NCBI GenBank assembly: GCA_964477345.1
Contig: CAYZDL010000008.1
Span: forward strand, 1 to 62,946
DNA from: JAJZEO01 sp964477345
GTDB lineage: Bacteria; Chlamydiota; Chlamydiia; Chlamydiales; 2-12-FULL-49-11
Direction: 5' to 3'
Length of the DNA: 62,946 nt
The notes beneath the pieces were generated by a model that was given only the letters and a program-made list of their open reading frames with translations, searched no databases and had not been told where the DNA came from. The position numbers were made by a program, and so were the translations under genes. Positions 42,819-52,795 of the stretch are shown piece by piece. How positions within the stretch are numbered: the stretch's first letter is position 1; every line of letters begins with the position of its first letter.

Positions 42819-44106
42819 AGTAAAGACAGAGATCAGTAGCTATTCCAGGCCTGAAATCATTTTTATCCTCACAATGATGGCGGCAAGCTTTTTGATTACT
42901 GCCGAGGCGGGGATCACGAGGGCATCGGCCAATTCAGTCTTTCTCACCGCCTATTCAGCGAAGTTTTTTCCCACCGCATGGCTCGCAAGTGTTCCATTGA
43001 ATTTTTTAATTGTCTCTTTTTATAACCGATTTATTCACAAGTTCGGTTGCGTTAAAATGATGGCTATTAGTATTGGAACAGCCTTCTTGATGAATACCAT
43101 TTCAGCCTTTTATCTGAAGACGATTCCTTTCCTCCCCTTCATTCTCTACTTATGGAAAGATATTTTTATCATTTTGATGTTTCAACAGCTCTGGTCGGTT
43201 ATTCATGCCACCGTCAATATCTCCAAAGCCAAGTACCTCTATGGAATAGTTTTTGGAATGGGGGGATTAGGTTCTGTATTTGGAAGCCTATTTCCCAACT
43301 TCTTAGCTGTTTCAATGGGGACAGAAAAACTTCTCCTAACCACCCTTAATTTATATTTTATCGTATTGACCGTCTACTACTTTCACCAAAGGTAACGACA
43401 AAAAATCCCAGGAAGGCAAGATATCGGCGCCACGAGCATGGAATCGACAGATATTCTCTCAGGCTTTAAGCTGATCAAAGAATCCCGATTTTTAGTCTTT
43501 ATTTTAGCTATCGTCCTCTTCATGCAAATCTCGGCAACAATCCTCGATTTCCAATTCAATTCGATGCTTGAAAAAAAATTCTCTGTTCAAGACCTTAGAA
43601 CCCAGTTCCTAGGCCGCTATTTTGGAATTGTCAATTCGATCAACGTCTTACTACAGTTTGTGGGAAGCTTTCTACTCGTACGCCTCCTAGGACTCAAGTG
43701 GGCTCACTTCTGTGTTCCTTTTTATCTTGGCCTAAATGCCATCTCATTTTTATTTTTTCCCAGCTTTTCAGTCATGCTCATCTCGTTTGGTTCAATTAAG
43801 GCGATGGATTACTCGATATTCGGCATTATCAAAGAAATGCTCTACATTCCTCTTAGAGTTGAGGAAAAATTCAAAGCAAAGGCGGTCATCGATGTTTTTG
43901 CCTATCGGACATCAAAAGCGATTGCCTCATTGGTCATCATCGTTCTGCAAGGCATTTCATGGGTGGCTATTTCTACCCTTCTTTCGTGGAGCGTCATCAT
44001 CATTTTTGCAATCTGGATGATGGTGATTCTTGGAATGTTTAAATACTATTATCAAGAAGTCGATAGACATCATGAAAACTGGACATCTCCAGCACCTACC
44101 GAATAA
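42796..44106 (+). pseudogene. ATP/ADP-translocase-related (NTT/MFS-like) carrier split by an in-frame stop
   Basis: A 436-codon frame is interrupted once, by TAA at 43393-43395 (codon 200); reading resumes in the same frame and an ATG occurs at 43438. Together the parts make about 12 hydrophobic segments. Features such as LWKDIFIILMFQQLWSVIHA and SKAKYLYGIVFGMGGLGSV resemble the NTT-type carriers found in Chlamydiae. The stop falls in the central loop between two six-helix halves, so a two-piece carrier is conceivable, but no good ribosome-binding site precedes the second ATG. Most likely a recent nonsense mutation or a sequencing error. Confidence 0.7.
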
Positions 44107-44178
44107 AAAAAATAATTTGATTAATATAGACCCCTCGAACTATGGTGCGGAATTTAGACGTCACAAACGGGGGCTCAA

Positions 44179-45300
44179 ATGCAATCATCAAAACGCATCT
44201 TTTTCTTTTTAGGAATAGCAACGCAAATTATCGTACTTTGTACATCGGTTTTTTTCTTGCATAATGCCCATCAAAAGGGCACTGGGGAGCTTGAAGAGGA
44301 AAATTTTTTCTCTTTTACTAAGGAAGAAAAAACCGATTCAGAAACAGCGCTAAAGTTTCCCTTCGCCCATTTTGTCACAGGAAACGGACGAGTCCTTCCA
44401 TCGAGTGGCTACATTGAAATCACACCAGGAGTTAATGGCGAAGTCGTCGATGTTTATGTTCGACCTGGCGATAGTGTCAAAGAGGGAGATCTTCTTTTCC
44501 AAATCGATGATTCTGACTATAAATTTCTCCTCAGAGAGAAAATTGCCGAGTACGATGCCTCTGTCGCTTCATTAAAACTTTTGCAAGAGGGTCCCTCTCA
44601 TTCAATTCTTGAAGCAAAAGAAAAAGAGATTGATCAGATAAAAATTAAAGTGGCCCAAAGTGAGGACCATTGCTCCATTTTCAAAACCCTTTTGGAAAAG
44701 GAAGCTGTAACTACCTACGAAAACAATGAACGAAATATTGAACATGCAATGCTTGTCAAGCAACTTGAAAAAACCTTAGCTGAATATTCAGGACTTCATG
44801 AAGGGCCAAGCCCCTCTGAACTCGAAATTCGAAAAGCCCACGTGAAAAGAGAAGAGGCGCAAGTTCAAGCTATGGAGAGACGCCTACGCAAATGCCACGC
44901 TACTGCCCCGATCGCTGCACGAGTCTTAGCGGTAAACCTTCATAGGGGAGAGCACGTTTCGACCCAAGATAAACATTCAATCGTCTTAGGATCAGATAAC
45001 CCCCTTCACCTCAAAGTGCATATTGAAGAAAAGGACACCTGGAGAATCTCTCCAAGCAAAACATTAAGAGCTATCGCTGTACATAAGAGCAATCCAAAAC
45101 TCCACTTCATACTCCATTACGTCTCTTTTACCCCGCTCCTCGATAAAGCAAATGATCATGAAAGAAAACTTGAATTGACTTTTGCTTTTGATAAAGGAAT
45201 GTCTCCAATTTATTTAGAAGAGCTCCTTGATGTATACATTGAAGCCGCTTCACCAACAGACACCGCTTGTTTGGATTATCAATTCAGTCAACAGAGGTAG
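44179..45300 (+). CDS. HlyD/DevB-family membrane fusion protein
   Basis: 373 residues. An N-terminal anchor (~10-30) precedes the first half of the lipoyl domain (GEVVDVYVRPGDSVKEGDLLFQI), a long alpha-helical hairpin (~120-240), the second lipoyl half (ATAPIAARVLAVNLHRGEHV) and a beta-barrel part. It would link the DevC/DevA-like ABC transporter upstream to the outer-membrane factor, whose GTG start lies one base after this stop. Confidence 0.88.
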   Translation: MQSSKRIFFFLGIATQIIVLCTSVFFLHNAHQKGTGELEEENFFSFTKEEKTDSETALKFPFAHFVTGNGRVLPSSGYIEITPGVNGEVVDVYVRPGDSVKEGDLLFQIDDSDYKFLLREKIAEYDASVASLKLLQEGPSHSILEAKEKEIDQIKIKVAQSEDHCSIFKTLLEKEAVTTYENNERNIEHAMLVKQLEKTLAEYSGLHEGPSPSELEIRKAHVKREEAQVQAMERRLRKCHATAPIAARVLAVNLHRGEHVSTQDKHSIVLGSDNPLHLKVHIEEKDTWRISPSKTLRAIAVHKSNPKLHFILHYVSFTPLLDKANDHERKLELTFAFDKGMSPIYLEELLDVYIEAASPTDTACLDYQFSQQR

Positions 45301-45301
45301 A

Positions 45302-46753
45302 GTGTTCTATAGAAGGCTTATATTAGCCCTATTGATCGTTGTCTGCACATCCTGCCAAGATGAGCTTGACTATGGCTGCATGCTCGTAGAACTAGCCGTT
45401 CCTGACGAGCACTACAACATGGGAAAAGAATTCGAAGGGACCATCACCAATTTTGAAAAATGGTGGGGACAATTTTCAGGAACCCCTCTAGGAAGGCTAT
45501 TTGAGATTGCTCTTGAACGGAGCCCTCTACTCGAAAAAGCCCGCAATGAACTTCGAGAAGTTGCCTATAAATATGGGATGAAAGAAGACAACGTTGAGAA
45601 AATGGTCACAAATCTCAACGATTACATAAAAATTTCAGTACTAGCTCCTGAATCGAATTCAACAACACCAATGAACTTTAGCGCCACCCACGTCCTTTCT
45701 CCAAATGGAGTCCCGCAAGACTTTGAACAAGCCGGGAAAAACTATTTTCGCCTCTTCAAGCTCGACGTCATGATCGACATCTTTGGAAGAAATAGATCAT
45801 GGAGAGAGGCTGCTATGAATGATATTACCTCCTCAATCGAAGTGATTCGGGACGTCTTCTCAATCATCAGACTCAATATCGCAAGGCATTTCGCCCATAT
45901 TAGAGCTTATCAACTACGAATCCACAAACTAACCTTTCTAGATTGCGATTGCGACAAACTTATTGCACAAATGGAGAGACGAGTGAAAGCCGGGGTCCAC
46001 GACTCTAAAGAACTCGAAATAGCCTATAATCTTATAGCCGAAACAGCAGAGCACGCCTTTAGCATCACTCAATCTTTGAAACAAGAGTTCCATTCATTGC
46101 TCGTAGAAACGGGGATTGCTAGCCTTGAAGAGTTGATTGAACTTATAGGTGAAGGTCTTGAGTTACCAAAAGTGAATGAAAACGTCCTTGTGGGAACCCC
46201 TATGAACGTTATTTTAAATCGACCTGAAATCGTAGTAAAACTAAATATCCTTAAACACATTTGTGGAATTATAGGAATCACACTAGCCGATCGATTTCCC
46301 AATTTCAAAATTCAGACAATCTTTGAAACCAGTGCAAAATCCCTTTACGATTTGGTTAAAAAAGATAGTTACAGCTTTGCCTACGGCTACAAAATGGATC
46401 ACAACGTCTTTGAACAATCAAAAGTAACAGCAAAACTCTTGATGCACCGATCGGCTTACCAAAAAGCTGCCAGCGAATATAAATCAGTTGTTGCAAATGC
46501 CCTCATTGATGTGGCCGACAAAATGGTACGAAAAGGGACCATCCAAAGAGAGTTAGCCTATATCGATTCTCAAATTTCTGCTTCTGAGGCTAAGATAACT
46601 AAAATCAAAGCTAAGCTTGATAGATCTTCTGCTTTCCTTCTTGAAACCCTCCAAACGGAAAAGGGTAAGATCCAACTTGTAGATCAAAAAATAGTCTTGG
46701 AAACAGAGGACATAATCAGTACAATGGAACTTGTTCGTTCACTTGGTGGTTAA
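45302..46753 (+). CDS. TolC-like outer-membrane factor lipoprotein
   Basis: 483 residues from a GTG at 45302 just after the fusion-protein stop, with AGAGG nearby. The frame is open further upstream but that part overlaps the previous gene. The signal ends in the lipobox CTSC, so it is a lipoprotein. The rest is long helical stretches with the RSPLLEKARNE and NRPEIVVKLNIL segments expected for the two repeats of TolC-family proteins. Divergent within the family, so the call rests on layout and context. Confidence 0.72.
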   Translation: MFYRRLILALLIVVCTSCQDELDYGCMLVELAVPDEHYNMGKEFEGTITNFEKWWGQFSGTPLGRLFEIALERSPLLEKARNELREVAYKYGMKEDNVEKMVTNLNDYIKISVLAPESNSTTPMNFSATHVLSPNGVPQDFEQAGKNYFRLFKLDVMIDIFGRNRSWREAAMNDITSSIEVIRDVFSIIRLNIARHFAHIRAYQLRIHKLTFLDCDCDKLIAQMERRVKAGVHDSKELEIAYNLIAETAEHAFSITQSLKQEFHSLLVETGIASLEELIELIGEGLELPKVNENVLVGTPMNVILNRPEIVVKLNILKHICGIIGITLADRFPNFKIQTIFETSAKSLYDLVKKDSYSFAYGYKMDHNVFEQSKVTAKLLMHRSAYQKAASEYKSVVANALIDVADKMVRKGTIQRELAYIDSQISASEAKITKIKAKLDRSSAFLLETLQTEKGKIQLVDQKIVLETEDIISTMELVRSLGG

Positions 46754-46754
46754 C

Positions 46755-48416
46755 ATGGCAGATACAATAGAGTCAAAACAAGTCTCCCTTAGAGGAAAAA
46801 ACCTTTTAAGAAGCCCCCTACATAATAAAGGGACCGCTTTCACAGAAGAGGAGAGAAATAAATTTGGCCTCACAGGCCTTTTGCCACCTGCCATCTCGTC
46901 AATGCATGACCAACTTAAGCGCAGGTATGACAACTTTTTAGCACAAACAACACACATTGGCAAATACCGCTTTCTCATGGACTTACAAAATCGCAATGAG
47001 ACCCTTTTTTACCGTCTCGTCCTTGAACATGTCGAAGAGATGCTCCCTTACGTATATACACCAACAGTCGGGGATGCGGCTCTTGCTTTTTCTTCTGAAT
47101 ATCACACAAGTCGCGGCCTCTACATTACTCCCGAAATTGATGACATCGAAACTGTTTTGAGAAATGCCGGTCGTGAAAATATTGACGTCATTGTGGTCAC
47201 TGACGGGAGCCGTATTTTAGGCTTAGGCGATGTAGGAGTTGGGGGAATCGTCATCCCGATTGGAAAACTTGCACTCTACACACTTTTCGGAGGGATCGAT
47301 CCTGAACGAACTCTTCCGATATTCCTCGACGTCGGCACAGATAATAAGGAGCTACGAAGAGATCCCCTCTATGTAGGAAAAAGAAATGGAAGGATTAAAG
47401 GAGCCGAATACTTCGCATTTATCGATCGATTTGTCAAAGCGGTGAAACATGTTTTTCCAAAAGCTCTTCTCCAATGGGAAGATTTCGAAAAAGATCACGC
47501 CTATCAACTACTTGAAAGGCACAGATCAAAGATTTGTTCATTCAACGACGATATTCAAGGAACCGCCGCTGTAGCTTTAGCCGGTTTATTAAGCGCCCTT
47601 AAGATAAAAGGGGAGACCTTTTTACAACAAAAAATCGTGATTTACGGTGCAGGTTCAGCTGGAGTTGGGATCGCCAATTTGATTGTCGATTACCTAGCTT
47701 ACCACAAAATTTCAAAAGAAAAAGCTTATGATCTCATCTATTTGATCGGCAGTCAGGGCCTAGTTCATGAAGATTACCCTCACATCCGCGATGAAGTCAG
47801 ACCTTACGTCAAAAAGCGAGAGGAGATCAACTCCTGGAAAGACAAAGAAGGGATTATCTCGTTAGAAAATGTTATCAAACACGTACCTACCACAATATTG
47901 ATTGGTGTTTCGACCGATAGCAAGGCTTTCAACAGGAAAGTCGTGAAACAAATGCTCAAATACACCCCAAGACCTATAATTTTCCCTCTATCGAACCCCA
48001 ATTCCAAATCAGAAGCCGACCCAAAAGATTTATTTAAATGGACAAAAGGTCAAGCCTTAGTTGCTACCGGTTCCCCTTACATGCCAAGTAAATACAGAGG
48101 GCAAGTTTGCAAATCTTACCAATGCAATAACGTCTATATCTTTCCCTCAATTGGACTTGCTGCATCGACCGTTCACTTTGAGAAAATCACCCAAAACATG
48201 TTCATTGCAGCTGCTGAGACCTTATCAGAGCATTCACTTCCTCATCTTTATCCCTCATTCAAACAACTCCGGGAAGTGACCCTACTGATGGCCTATAATG
48301 TGATCAAAGCAGCAGAAAAAGACGGCGTAGTTAAGTCTATGCCTAAAGAAGCACTTGAATACCTACTTGAAGCCAACATGTACAAACCTAACTACAAACC
48401 GTATGTACCGGTTTAG
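46755..48416 (+). CDS. maeA: NAD-dependent malic enzyme (oxaloacetate-decarboxylating)
   Basis: 553 residues from ATG 46755, one base after the outer-membrane factor stop. It converts malate to pyruvate and CO2. Motifs: LPYVYTPTVGDAA, VVTDGSRILGLGDVGVGGI, the metal-binding FNDDIQGTAAVALAG, nucleotide-binding GAGSAGVGIA and a closing FPLSNPNSKSEA. Length and N-terminus match E. coli MaeA (SfcA). It may be expressed from the exporter operon. It converges on tpx with overlapping stops. Confidence 0.95.
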   Translation: MADTIESKQVSLRGKNLLRSPLHNKGTAFTEEERNKFGLTGLLPPAISSMHDQLKRRYDNFLAQTTHIGKYRFLMDLQNRNETLFYRLVLEHVEEMLPYVYTPTVGDAALAFSSEYHTSRGLYITPEIDDIETVLRNAGRENIDVIVVTDGSRILGLGDVGVGGIVIPIGKLALYTLFGGIDPERTLPIFLDVGTDNKELRRDPLYVGKRNGRIKGAEYFAFIDRFVKAVKHVFPKALLQWEDFEKDHAYQLLERHRSKICSFNDDIQGTAAVALAGLLSALKIKGETFLQQKIVIYGAGSAGVGIANLIVDYLAYHKISKEKAYDLIYLIGSQGLVHEDYPHIRDEVRPYVKKREEINSWKDKEGIISLENVIKHVPTTILIGVSTDSKAFNRKVVKQMLKYTPRPIIFPLSNPNSKSEADPKDLFKWTKGQALVATGSPYMPSKYRGQVCKSYQCNNVYIFPSIGLAASTVHFEKITQNMFIAAAETLSEHSLPHLYPSFKQLREVTLLMAYNVIKAAEKDGVVKSMPKEALEYLLEANMYKPNYKPYVPV

Positions 48417-48922
48417 AGCTTCTTGACAGCAGCCTCAAGTTCATCAAAGTTTGGGGGATTGGTGATCTCATGAACAAGTTCCGAATAAATCACCTTGTCA
48501 TGTGCGTCAGCCACAAAAACCGCTCTGGCATGTAATCCTGTGAGAGGACCCGATTTGATCTTTACTCCATAATCTTGAGCAAATGTAGAGTCCCAGTACA
48601 TATCAGACAATGTGGTAATGTTGCTTACTTTTTCATTTTTACAAAATCTCTGCGCTGCAAAAGGCAAATCTCTTGAAACGACTAGAATGACAAGCTCGGG
48701 ATATTTCACAGCCAGCCTATTGATATCAATCGTCTCTTTACTGCAAACAGGGGTGTCAAGGCTAGGCACAGTTATGATCAATTTCGGTTTCCCTTTATAC
48801 TGCTCCAAAGTTACACCCTCTAAACTTTGATTTACCAACCTGAAATTCATAAGAATATTCCCTGGTTTGATAAAACTTCCCCCCAAGGTTACTGGGACCC
48901 CTTTTAACGTTACTTGACTCAT
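48413..48922 (-). CDS. tpx: thiol peroxidase
   Basis: 169 residues, atypical 2-Cys peroxiredoxin. It reduces hydroperoxides using thioredoxin. The peroxidatic Cys60 lies in LDTPVCSKET and the resolving Cys94 in AQRFC, the same spacing as E. coli Tpx (61 and 95). The N-terminal VTLKGVPVTLGG is typical. It has about 180 bases of upstream AT-rich DNA as promoter region. Confidence 0.96.
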   Translation of the reverse strand: MSQVTLKGVPVTLGGSFIKPGNILMNFRLVNQSLEGVTLEQYKGKPKLIITVPSLDTPVCSKETIDINRLAVKYPELVILVVSRDLPFAAQRFCKNEKVSNITTLSDMYWDSTFAQDYGVKIKSGPLTGLHARAVFVADAHDKVIYSELVHEITNPPNFDELEAAVKKL

Positions 48923-49099
48923 GTCTCTTTCTCCTTACGGCTCATAATAGGGCCATTTTGCTCCAATTCTCATTATTTTTATACATTTTTCAATAAATTG
49001 ATTTGCAATAATATTAAGATTAAGTTAAGCTATAACTCCAAAAAAGAAATTTTTTCTAGGAAATAGACAATAAACATTAATTAAAACAATAGTAGTCTG

Positions 49100-49741
49100 A
49101 TGGTTAAAAAAAGTGAAGTTGTCGAGGAATTCGCTGAAAAAGTTGCTAAATTTTGTGCCCAAAATGGCCTTAGGACGATTTTAAGGGCCCTTGTAGCGAA
49201 AAGCCAAACAGATGAGTCTAAAAAACAATCTTTAAAAGCCCTACATTTTCCCACCATCGATAAAATCACCAAAAAACCCTTCTCTTCACGCGAAATCACA
49301 CCGCCACTACTATTAACAAAACCTAAACAAACGAAAAAAATATCTGTCGACCTCCTTTTTCGAGCCAAACCTCTTTCTAGCAACTTCAAATCCCTCTATG
49401 GCGCCGCCTACGACACACACAAATGTTGCCGAGACCAAGACCTCCACCTCTATCGCCACAAACAAATCTACGAGCAAAAAAGGCTATCTTTGAAGAACGT
49501 ACGTGGCTGGAAGCTCCCAAAGCCCCTTATTGCCAAAAATCAACTCAATTATTATGTTGATCAAATGCAAACCTATAAGGAAGGTTCAACATCTCCTATC
49601 CATACAGCAAAGATGATCCTAGTGGGAGAAGAGGGGAGGCGTCAAAAAGAAGATAAGGCACGCTTCAAGGAGCAGCTAGAGCTCGAAAAGCAGCTTAGAG
49701 AACGACGCGAATATTCTACCAAGAAGCCTACGTTTAATTAA
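49100..49741 (+). CDS. hypothetical basic protein
   Basis: 213 residues, not recognised. An amphipathic helix at the start (SEVVEEFAEKVAKFCAQNGL), a basic middle with many Lys and Thr, and a Glu/Arg/Lys-rich helical end (RFKEQLELEKQLRERREY). No signal peptide or membrane segment. Net charge is strongly positive. It could be a nucleic-acid-binding or secreted protein; nothing decides this. It converges on the TSUP gene. Confidence 0.5.
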   Translation: MVKKSEVVEEFAEKVAKFCAQNGLRTILRALVAKSQTDESKKQSLKALHFPTIDKITKKPFSSREITPPLLLTKPKQTKKISVDLLFRAKPLSSNFKSLYGAAYDTHKCCRDQDLHLYRHKQIYEQKRLSLKNVRGWKLPKPLIAKNQLNYYVDQMQTYKEGSTSPIHTAKMILVGEEGRRQKEDKARFKEQLELEKQLRERREYSTKKPTFN

Positions 49742-49745
49742 TTTC

Positions 49746-50543
49746 TTAGTGAAACATCATTAGAATCCCGATCGCCAGCAGCATAATGGCGAATATTTTT
49801 TTTAAAATTGCCAGAGGCAAAGAGTGGGTCAATCGAGCTCCCCACCTAGCCGTCAATACCGATCCCAAGGCAAGAGGCACTAAAGCTGGAATGTAGAGGT
49901 AGCCAAAACAATACGGGTAAGAGATTTGGCCAAATCCTGGAAGAATAAATCCTATGACACCAATAACTGCAAGGAGAAAGCCCATTCCTGAGGCTGTCCC
50001 CACGGCTTTTCTTATTGGTTGGTGAAAAAACATCAAAGCAGGCACCAGCATCACCCCTCCACTCATGCCGAGCATGGCTGAAACTGTCCCTACTCCCATA
50101 CCAACTAAATTAAAGGGGATAAATCCTGGGATATGGCCCGTTTCATGATCATGAGGCTTCGCAAAAAAGAACAGATAGACAGACAAAATGCAAAGACCAC
50201 CCCCGAAAATCTCTTTTAGAACACTCCCTGGCAATATCCGAGCCAGATAAGCACCCAATAAGCTTCCTAGGGTGATCCCAAAGGCAATCTTGTAGATCAA
50301 CTTCCAAATGATGGCTCCGTGCTTTGAATGAGCCCTTGCAGAGGTAAATGTCGTACATGCGGTTGCAAATAGCGAGGTAGCGACTGCCATCTTCATTTGG
50401 AGAAAAGGAGGAATTCCCAATAGAGTGTAAATTAAAATTTGAGACGGAACAAAGATAATACCTCCACCAATTCCAAAGAGGCCACCAGCAAAACCGGCAA
50501 GACCTCCAATTAAAAAAAACGTTACTACTTGCTCTACTAACAT
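49746..50543 (-). CDS. TSUP (TauE/SafE) family anion/sulfite permease
   Basis: 265 residues with about eight hydrophobic segments. The two repeat motifs are GLAGFAGGLFGIGGGIIFVP (~14-33) and VGMGVGTVSAMLGMSGGVML, the paired glycine-rich signature of TSUP carriers. Substrates in the family are sulfite, sulfoacetate and related anions; here unknown. Full length. Confidence 0.92.
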   Translation of the reverse strand: MLVEQVVTFFLIGGLAGFAGGLFGIGGGIIFVPSQILIYTLLGIPPFLQMKMAVATSLFATACTTFTSARAHSKHGAIIWKLIYKIAFGITLGSLLGAYLARILPGSVLKEIFGGGLCILSVYLFFFAKPHDHETGHIPGFIPFNLVGMGVGTVSAMLGMSGGVMLVPALMFFHQPIRKAVGTASGMGFLLAVIGVIGFILPGFGQISYPYCFGYLYIPALVPLALGSVLTARWGARLTHSLPLAILKKIFAIMLLAIGILMMFH

Positions 50544-50685
50544 CTCTTCAGATTATCTTAACGGGGGTTGTTCATTCAAGAAAAAGGTTTTCATAAACTA
50601 GGTAAGTTAGTTATAATTTGTTAATCTATGATAAAGAGGGATCTTTCTTTAAAATAAACGATATATTGTTCCTCTGGGAACATTA

Positions 50686-50727
50686 GGAGCGGGCTATACT
50701 TTTTTTGCCCTTTTTATAGCTCGCTCC
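50686..50727 (+). terminator. strong hairpin between TSUP and pentapeptide genes
   Basis: GGAGCGGGCTATA pairs with TATAGCTCGCTCC (13 pairs, one G-T) around a T-rich 16-base loop, followed by GCTTTTT. On the plus strand it would end any transcript before the pentapeptide gene; no plus-strand gene ends nearby, so attenuation of that gene is possible. Confidence 0.55.
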
Positions 50728-50748
50728 GCTTTTTACCTCGAGATGTGA

Positions 50749-51309
50749 ATGGACGAATTCGAAGATTGTGAGTACAAAGGATTGAAGGGGCCACTTAAAC
50801 AAGGTCGATATCAAAACTGCATTTTTGAAAACTGTCAATTTACACAAAATGGTTTTTCAGGCTCCTCATTCCAAGATTGTAGATTTAAAGGCTCACTTTT
50901 GAATTTGGTTGATTTGACCTCTGTTCGATTGAAGGATGTTAAATTTTCCGAATCAAAATTGATGGGGCTTTCTTTTTCTCTTTGCGACACTCTGCTATTT
51001 TCTCCAGTTTTTACCCACTGTAAGCTCTTTCGGTGCATTTTTACCCAAATCAAACCGAAAGTGGGACTAAAGTTCGATGATTGCAACATTGAAGAGTGCG
51101 ATTTTTCAGAGGCAAAAATCAAAGGTTCCTCCTTTACCCGGTGTAGACTTCCTTTAACAAGATTCCATCACACCGACTTATCTCAAAGCGACTTTACCGA
51201 ATCTGTCGATTTTACCATCGACGTCACGACAAATAAAATTAATCAATGCAAATTTTCTGCATCAGAGGTACACTCCCTATTAAATGTCTTTGATCTTGAG
51301 ATTGTGTGA
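50749..51309 (+). CDS. pentapeptide-repeat protein
   Basis: 186 residues forming a right-handed beta helix of five-residue repeats with central Leu or Phe: CIFENCQFTQNGFSGSSF, LLNLVDLTSVRLKDVKF, CDFSEAKIKGSSFTRCRL, TDLSQSDFTESVDF. About 25-30 repeats fill the chain, with an interrupted face as in Qnr proteins. Qnr/MfpA-type proteins mimic DNA and guard gyrase; many others have no known role. Cysteine is unusually common. No signal peptide. Confidence 0.88.
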   Translation: MDEFEDCEYKGLKGPLKQGRYQNCIFENCQFTQNGFSGSSFQDCRFKGSLLNLVDLTSVRLKDVKFSESKLMGLSFSLCDTLLFSPVFTHCKLFRCIFTQIKPKVGLKFDDCNIEECDFSEAKIKGSSFTRCRLPLTRFHHTDLSQSDFTESVDFTIDVTTNKINQCKFSASEVHSLLNVFDLEIV

Positions 51310-51322
51310 AAGGAGTCTGCTC

Positions 51323-51673
51323 ATGCTACTTCTATTTAGATTTTTTATAACGTTTGCCGTAGTGATGACCATTTGGCATGCGATCCCTGGCTTTTATATT
51401 GACAACATGAGAGATGTCCTAATTTTCTCATTTGTCCTTTCTGCCGTGAACTCCATTGTACGACCAGTTCTTGTGCTGATCACACTGCCGATCACTATTC
51501 TCACATTAGGATTGTTCACTCTTCTTATCAATATGTTTACATTTTGGCTCGCCTCTGAGCTTTCCCTAGGGGTTGTGGTTGAGACATTTTCTGCTGCATT
51601 TTGGGGCGGCTTGATTATGTGGATTACAGGATTTTTCACTAATCGCTACATTTGGCACGTAAATATATATTGA
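51323..51673 (+). CDS. YvlD / phage-holin-4-like membrane protein
   Basis: 116 residues from ATG 51323, chosen because AAAGGAG lies seven bases upstream; an earlier ATG overlaps the pentapeptide gene. Four hydrophobic segments and the motif VLSAVNSIVRPVLVLITLPI are characteristic of the PF04020-type family. Function unknown, often linked to envelope stress. Confidence 0.88.
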   Translation: MLLLFRFFITFAVVMTIWHAIPGFYIDNMRDVLIFSFVLSAVNSIVRPVLVLITLPITILTLGLFTLLINMFTFWLASELSLGVVVETFSAAFWGGLIMWITGFFTNRYIWHVNIY

Positions 51674-51706
51674 ATTGAAGTCACAATATTTGCTAGAGAG
51701 GGGACT

Positions 51707-52795
51707 ATGAAAGCAAAAAGTTCCTTATCTCTTTTAAGCGCATTCATTCTTTTAACGGGATGCCACGTATCGAGTAAAGCAGCCGTTGAGGGCTCTGGTG
51801 GTCGCACAGCCTACAATCAAACCTTACAAAAGACGACCAACGAACAAATGCTTCTCAACCTCGTCCGACTTCGCTACATCGACTTTCCTTTTTTCTTAGA
51901 CGTCAATGCAGTTACAACACAATTCTCAATGGGAACAAAAATCCAACCTTATATTCCGATACCTGGGTTTAATGAAGACAATCCTGCATCGATCGGAGGG
52001 GAATTTAGTTGGTTAAACACCCCCACTATTTCTTATACCCCATTACAGGGACAAACATTCTCCCTCCAACTTTTCCGACCCATTGACCTGATTATCATCC
52101 AACAACTCATTTACGCAGGCTGGGACATCGACCGAGTTTTCAGACTTTGCATTCAAAGTATCGACGACATCCCGAATGCCCCGACCGCTTCTGGCCCCAT
52201 GCCTGATTTTGAACCCGAATATGAAAGATTTGCCTATTTCACCAAGCTTCTTCGCTACTTTCAACAACGATCACAACTAAAAATTTCGATCCAACTCAAC
52301 GACAAAGATGCCATTTTCCGAGGGAAAGCTTTTGATATCACGTTTCCTGAAGGTTCCGATGAATCCCGTGAGTTGACTAAGCTTGCGAAAGGGGCTGTTT
52401 TAGAGGACGGTTACTACACCTATAATGTCGCTATAGGATTCAATAAAGACAGGAATATTGGGATCATGCCGAGATCTTTAATGTCGTGCATGTATTATCT
52501 ATCCCTTGGGGTAGAAATCCCCCCAGGATCCGAGTGTAAATGCCCTGCTACTTACAAAGAGTCGGGGGAAAGATTTGATTGGAAATCGGTTGTTGGCGAT
52601 CTACTCACCGTCAAAACCTGTAAGTCAAAACCTGACAACGCCTTTGTCTCCGTCGAATACAAGAACACTTGGTTTTATATCCATGACAATGATCATCAGT
52701 CAAAAAGAACCTTCGTGCTTTTGCTACAACTCTACAATCTTCAATCAAGCTCAGCTGCTCCTAACGCCCCTTTACTGACATTGCCCCTACGCTAA
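51707..52795 (+). CDS. conserved lipoprotein of unknown function
   Basis: 362 residues. A signal peptide ends in the lipobox LTGC (Cys ~19). The mature part starts with YNQTLQKTTNEQMLLNLVRLRY and DFPFFLDVNAVTTQFS, a pattern I know from unannotated lipoproteins in several bacterial phyla. The middle is predicted mixed alpha/beta, with a short cysteine pair (CKCP). Its 3' end overlaps the converging peptidase by nine bases. Confidence 0.68.
   Translation: MKAKSSLSLLSAFILLTGCHVSSKAAVEGSGGRTAYNQTLQKTTNEQMLLNLVRLRYIDFPFFLDVNAVTTQFSMGTKIQPYIPIPGFNEDNPASIGGEFSWLNTPTISYTPLQGQTFSLQLFRPIDLIIIQQLIYAGWDIDRVFRLCIQSIDDIPNAPTASGPMPDFEPEYERFAYFTKLLRYFQQRSQLKISIQLNDKDAIFRGKAFDITFPEGSDESRELTKLAKGAVLEDGYYTYNVAIGFNKDRNIGIMPRSLMSCMYYLSLGVEIPPGSECKCPATYKESGERFDWKSVVGDLLTVKTCKSKPDNAFVSVEYKNTWFYIHDNDHQSKRTFVLLLQLYNLQSSSAAPNAPLLTLPLR

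Noticed and set aside
43393..43395. TAA in the carrier read as recoding
   Set aside because: Known recoding of sense amino acids in bacteria uses UGA or UAG, and no nearby stem-loop suggests readthrough.
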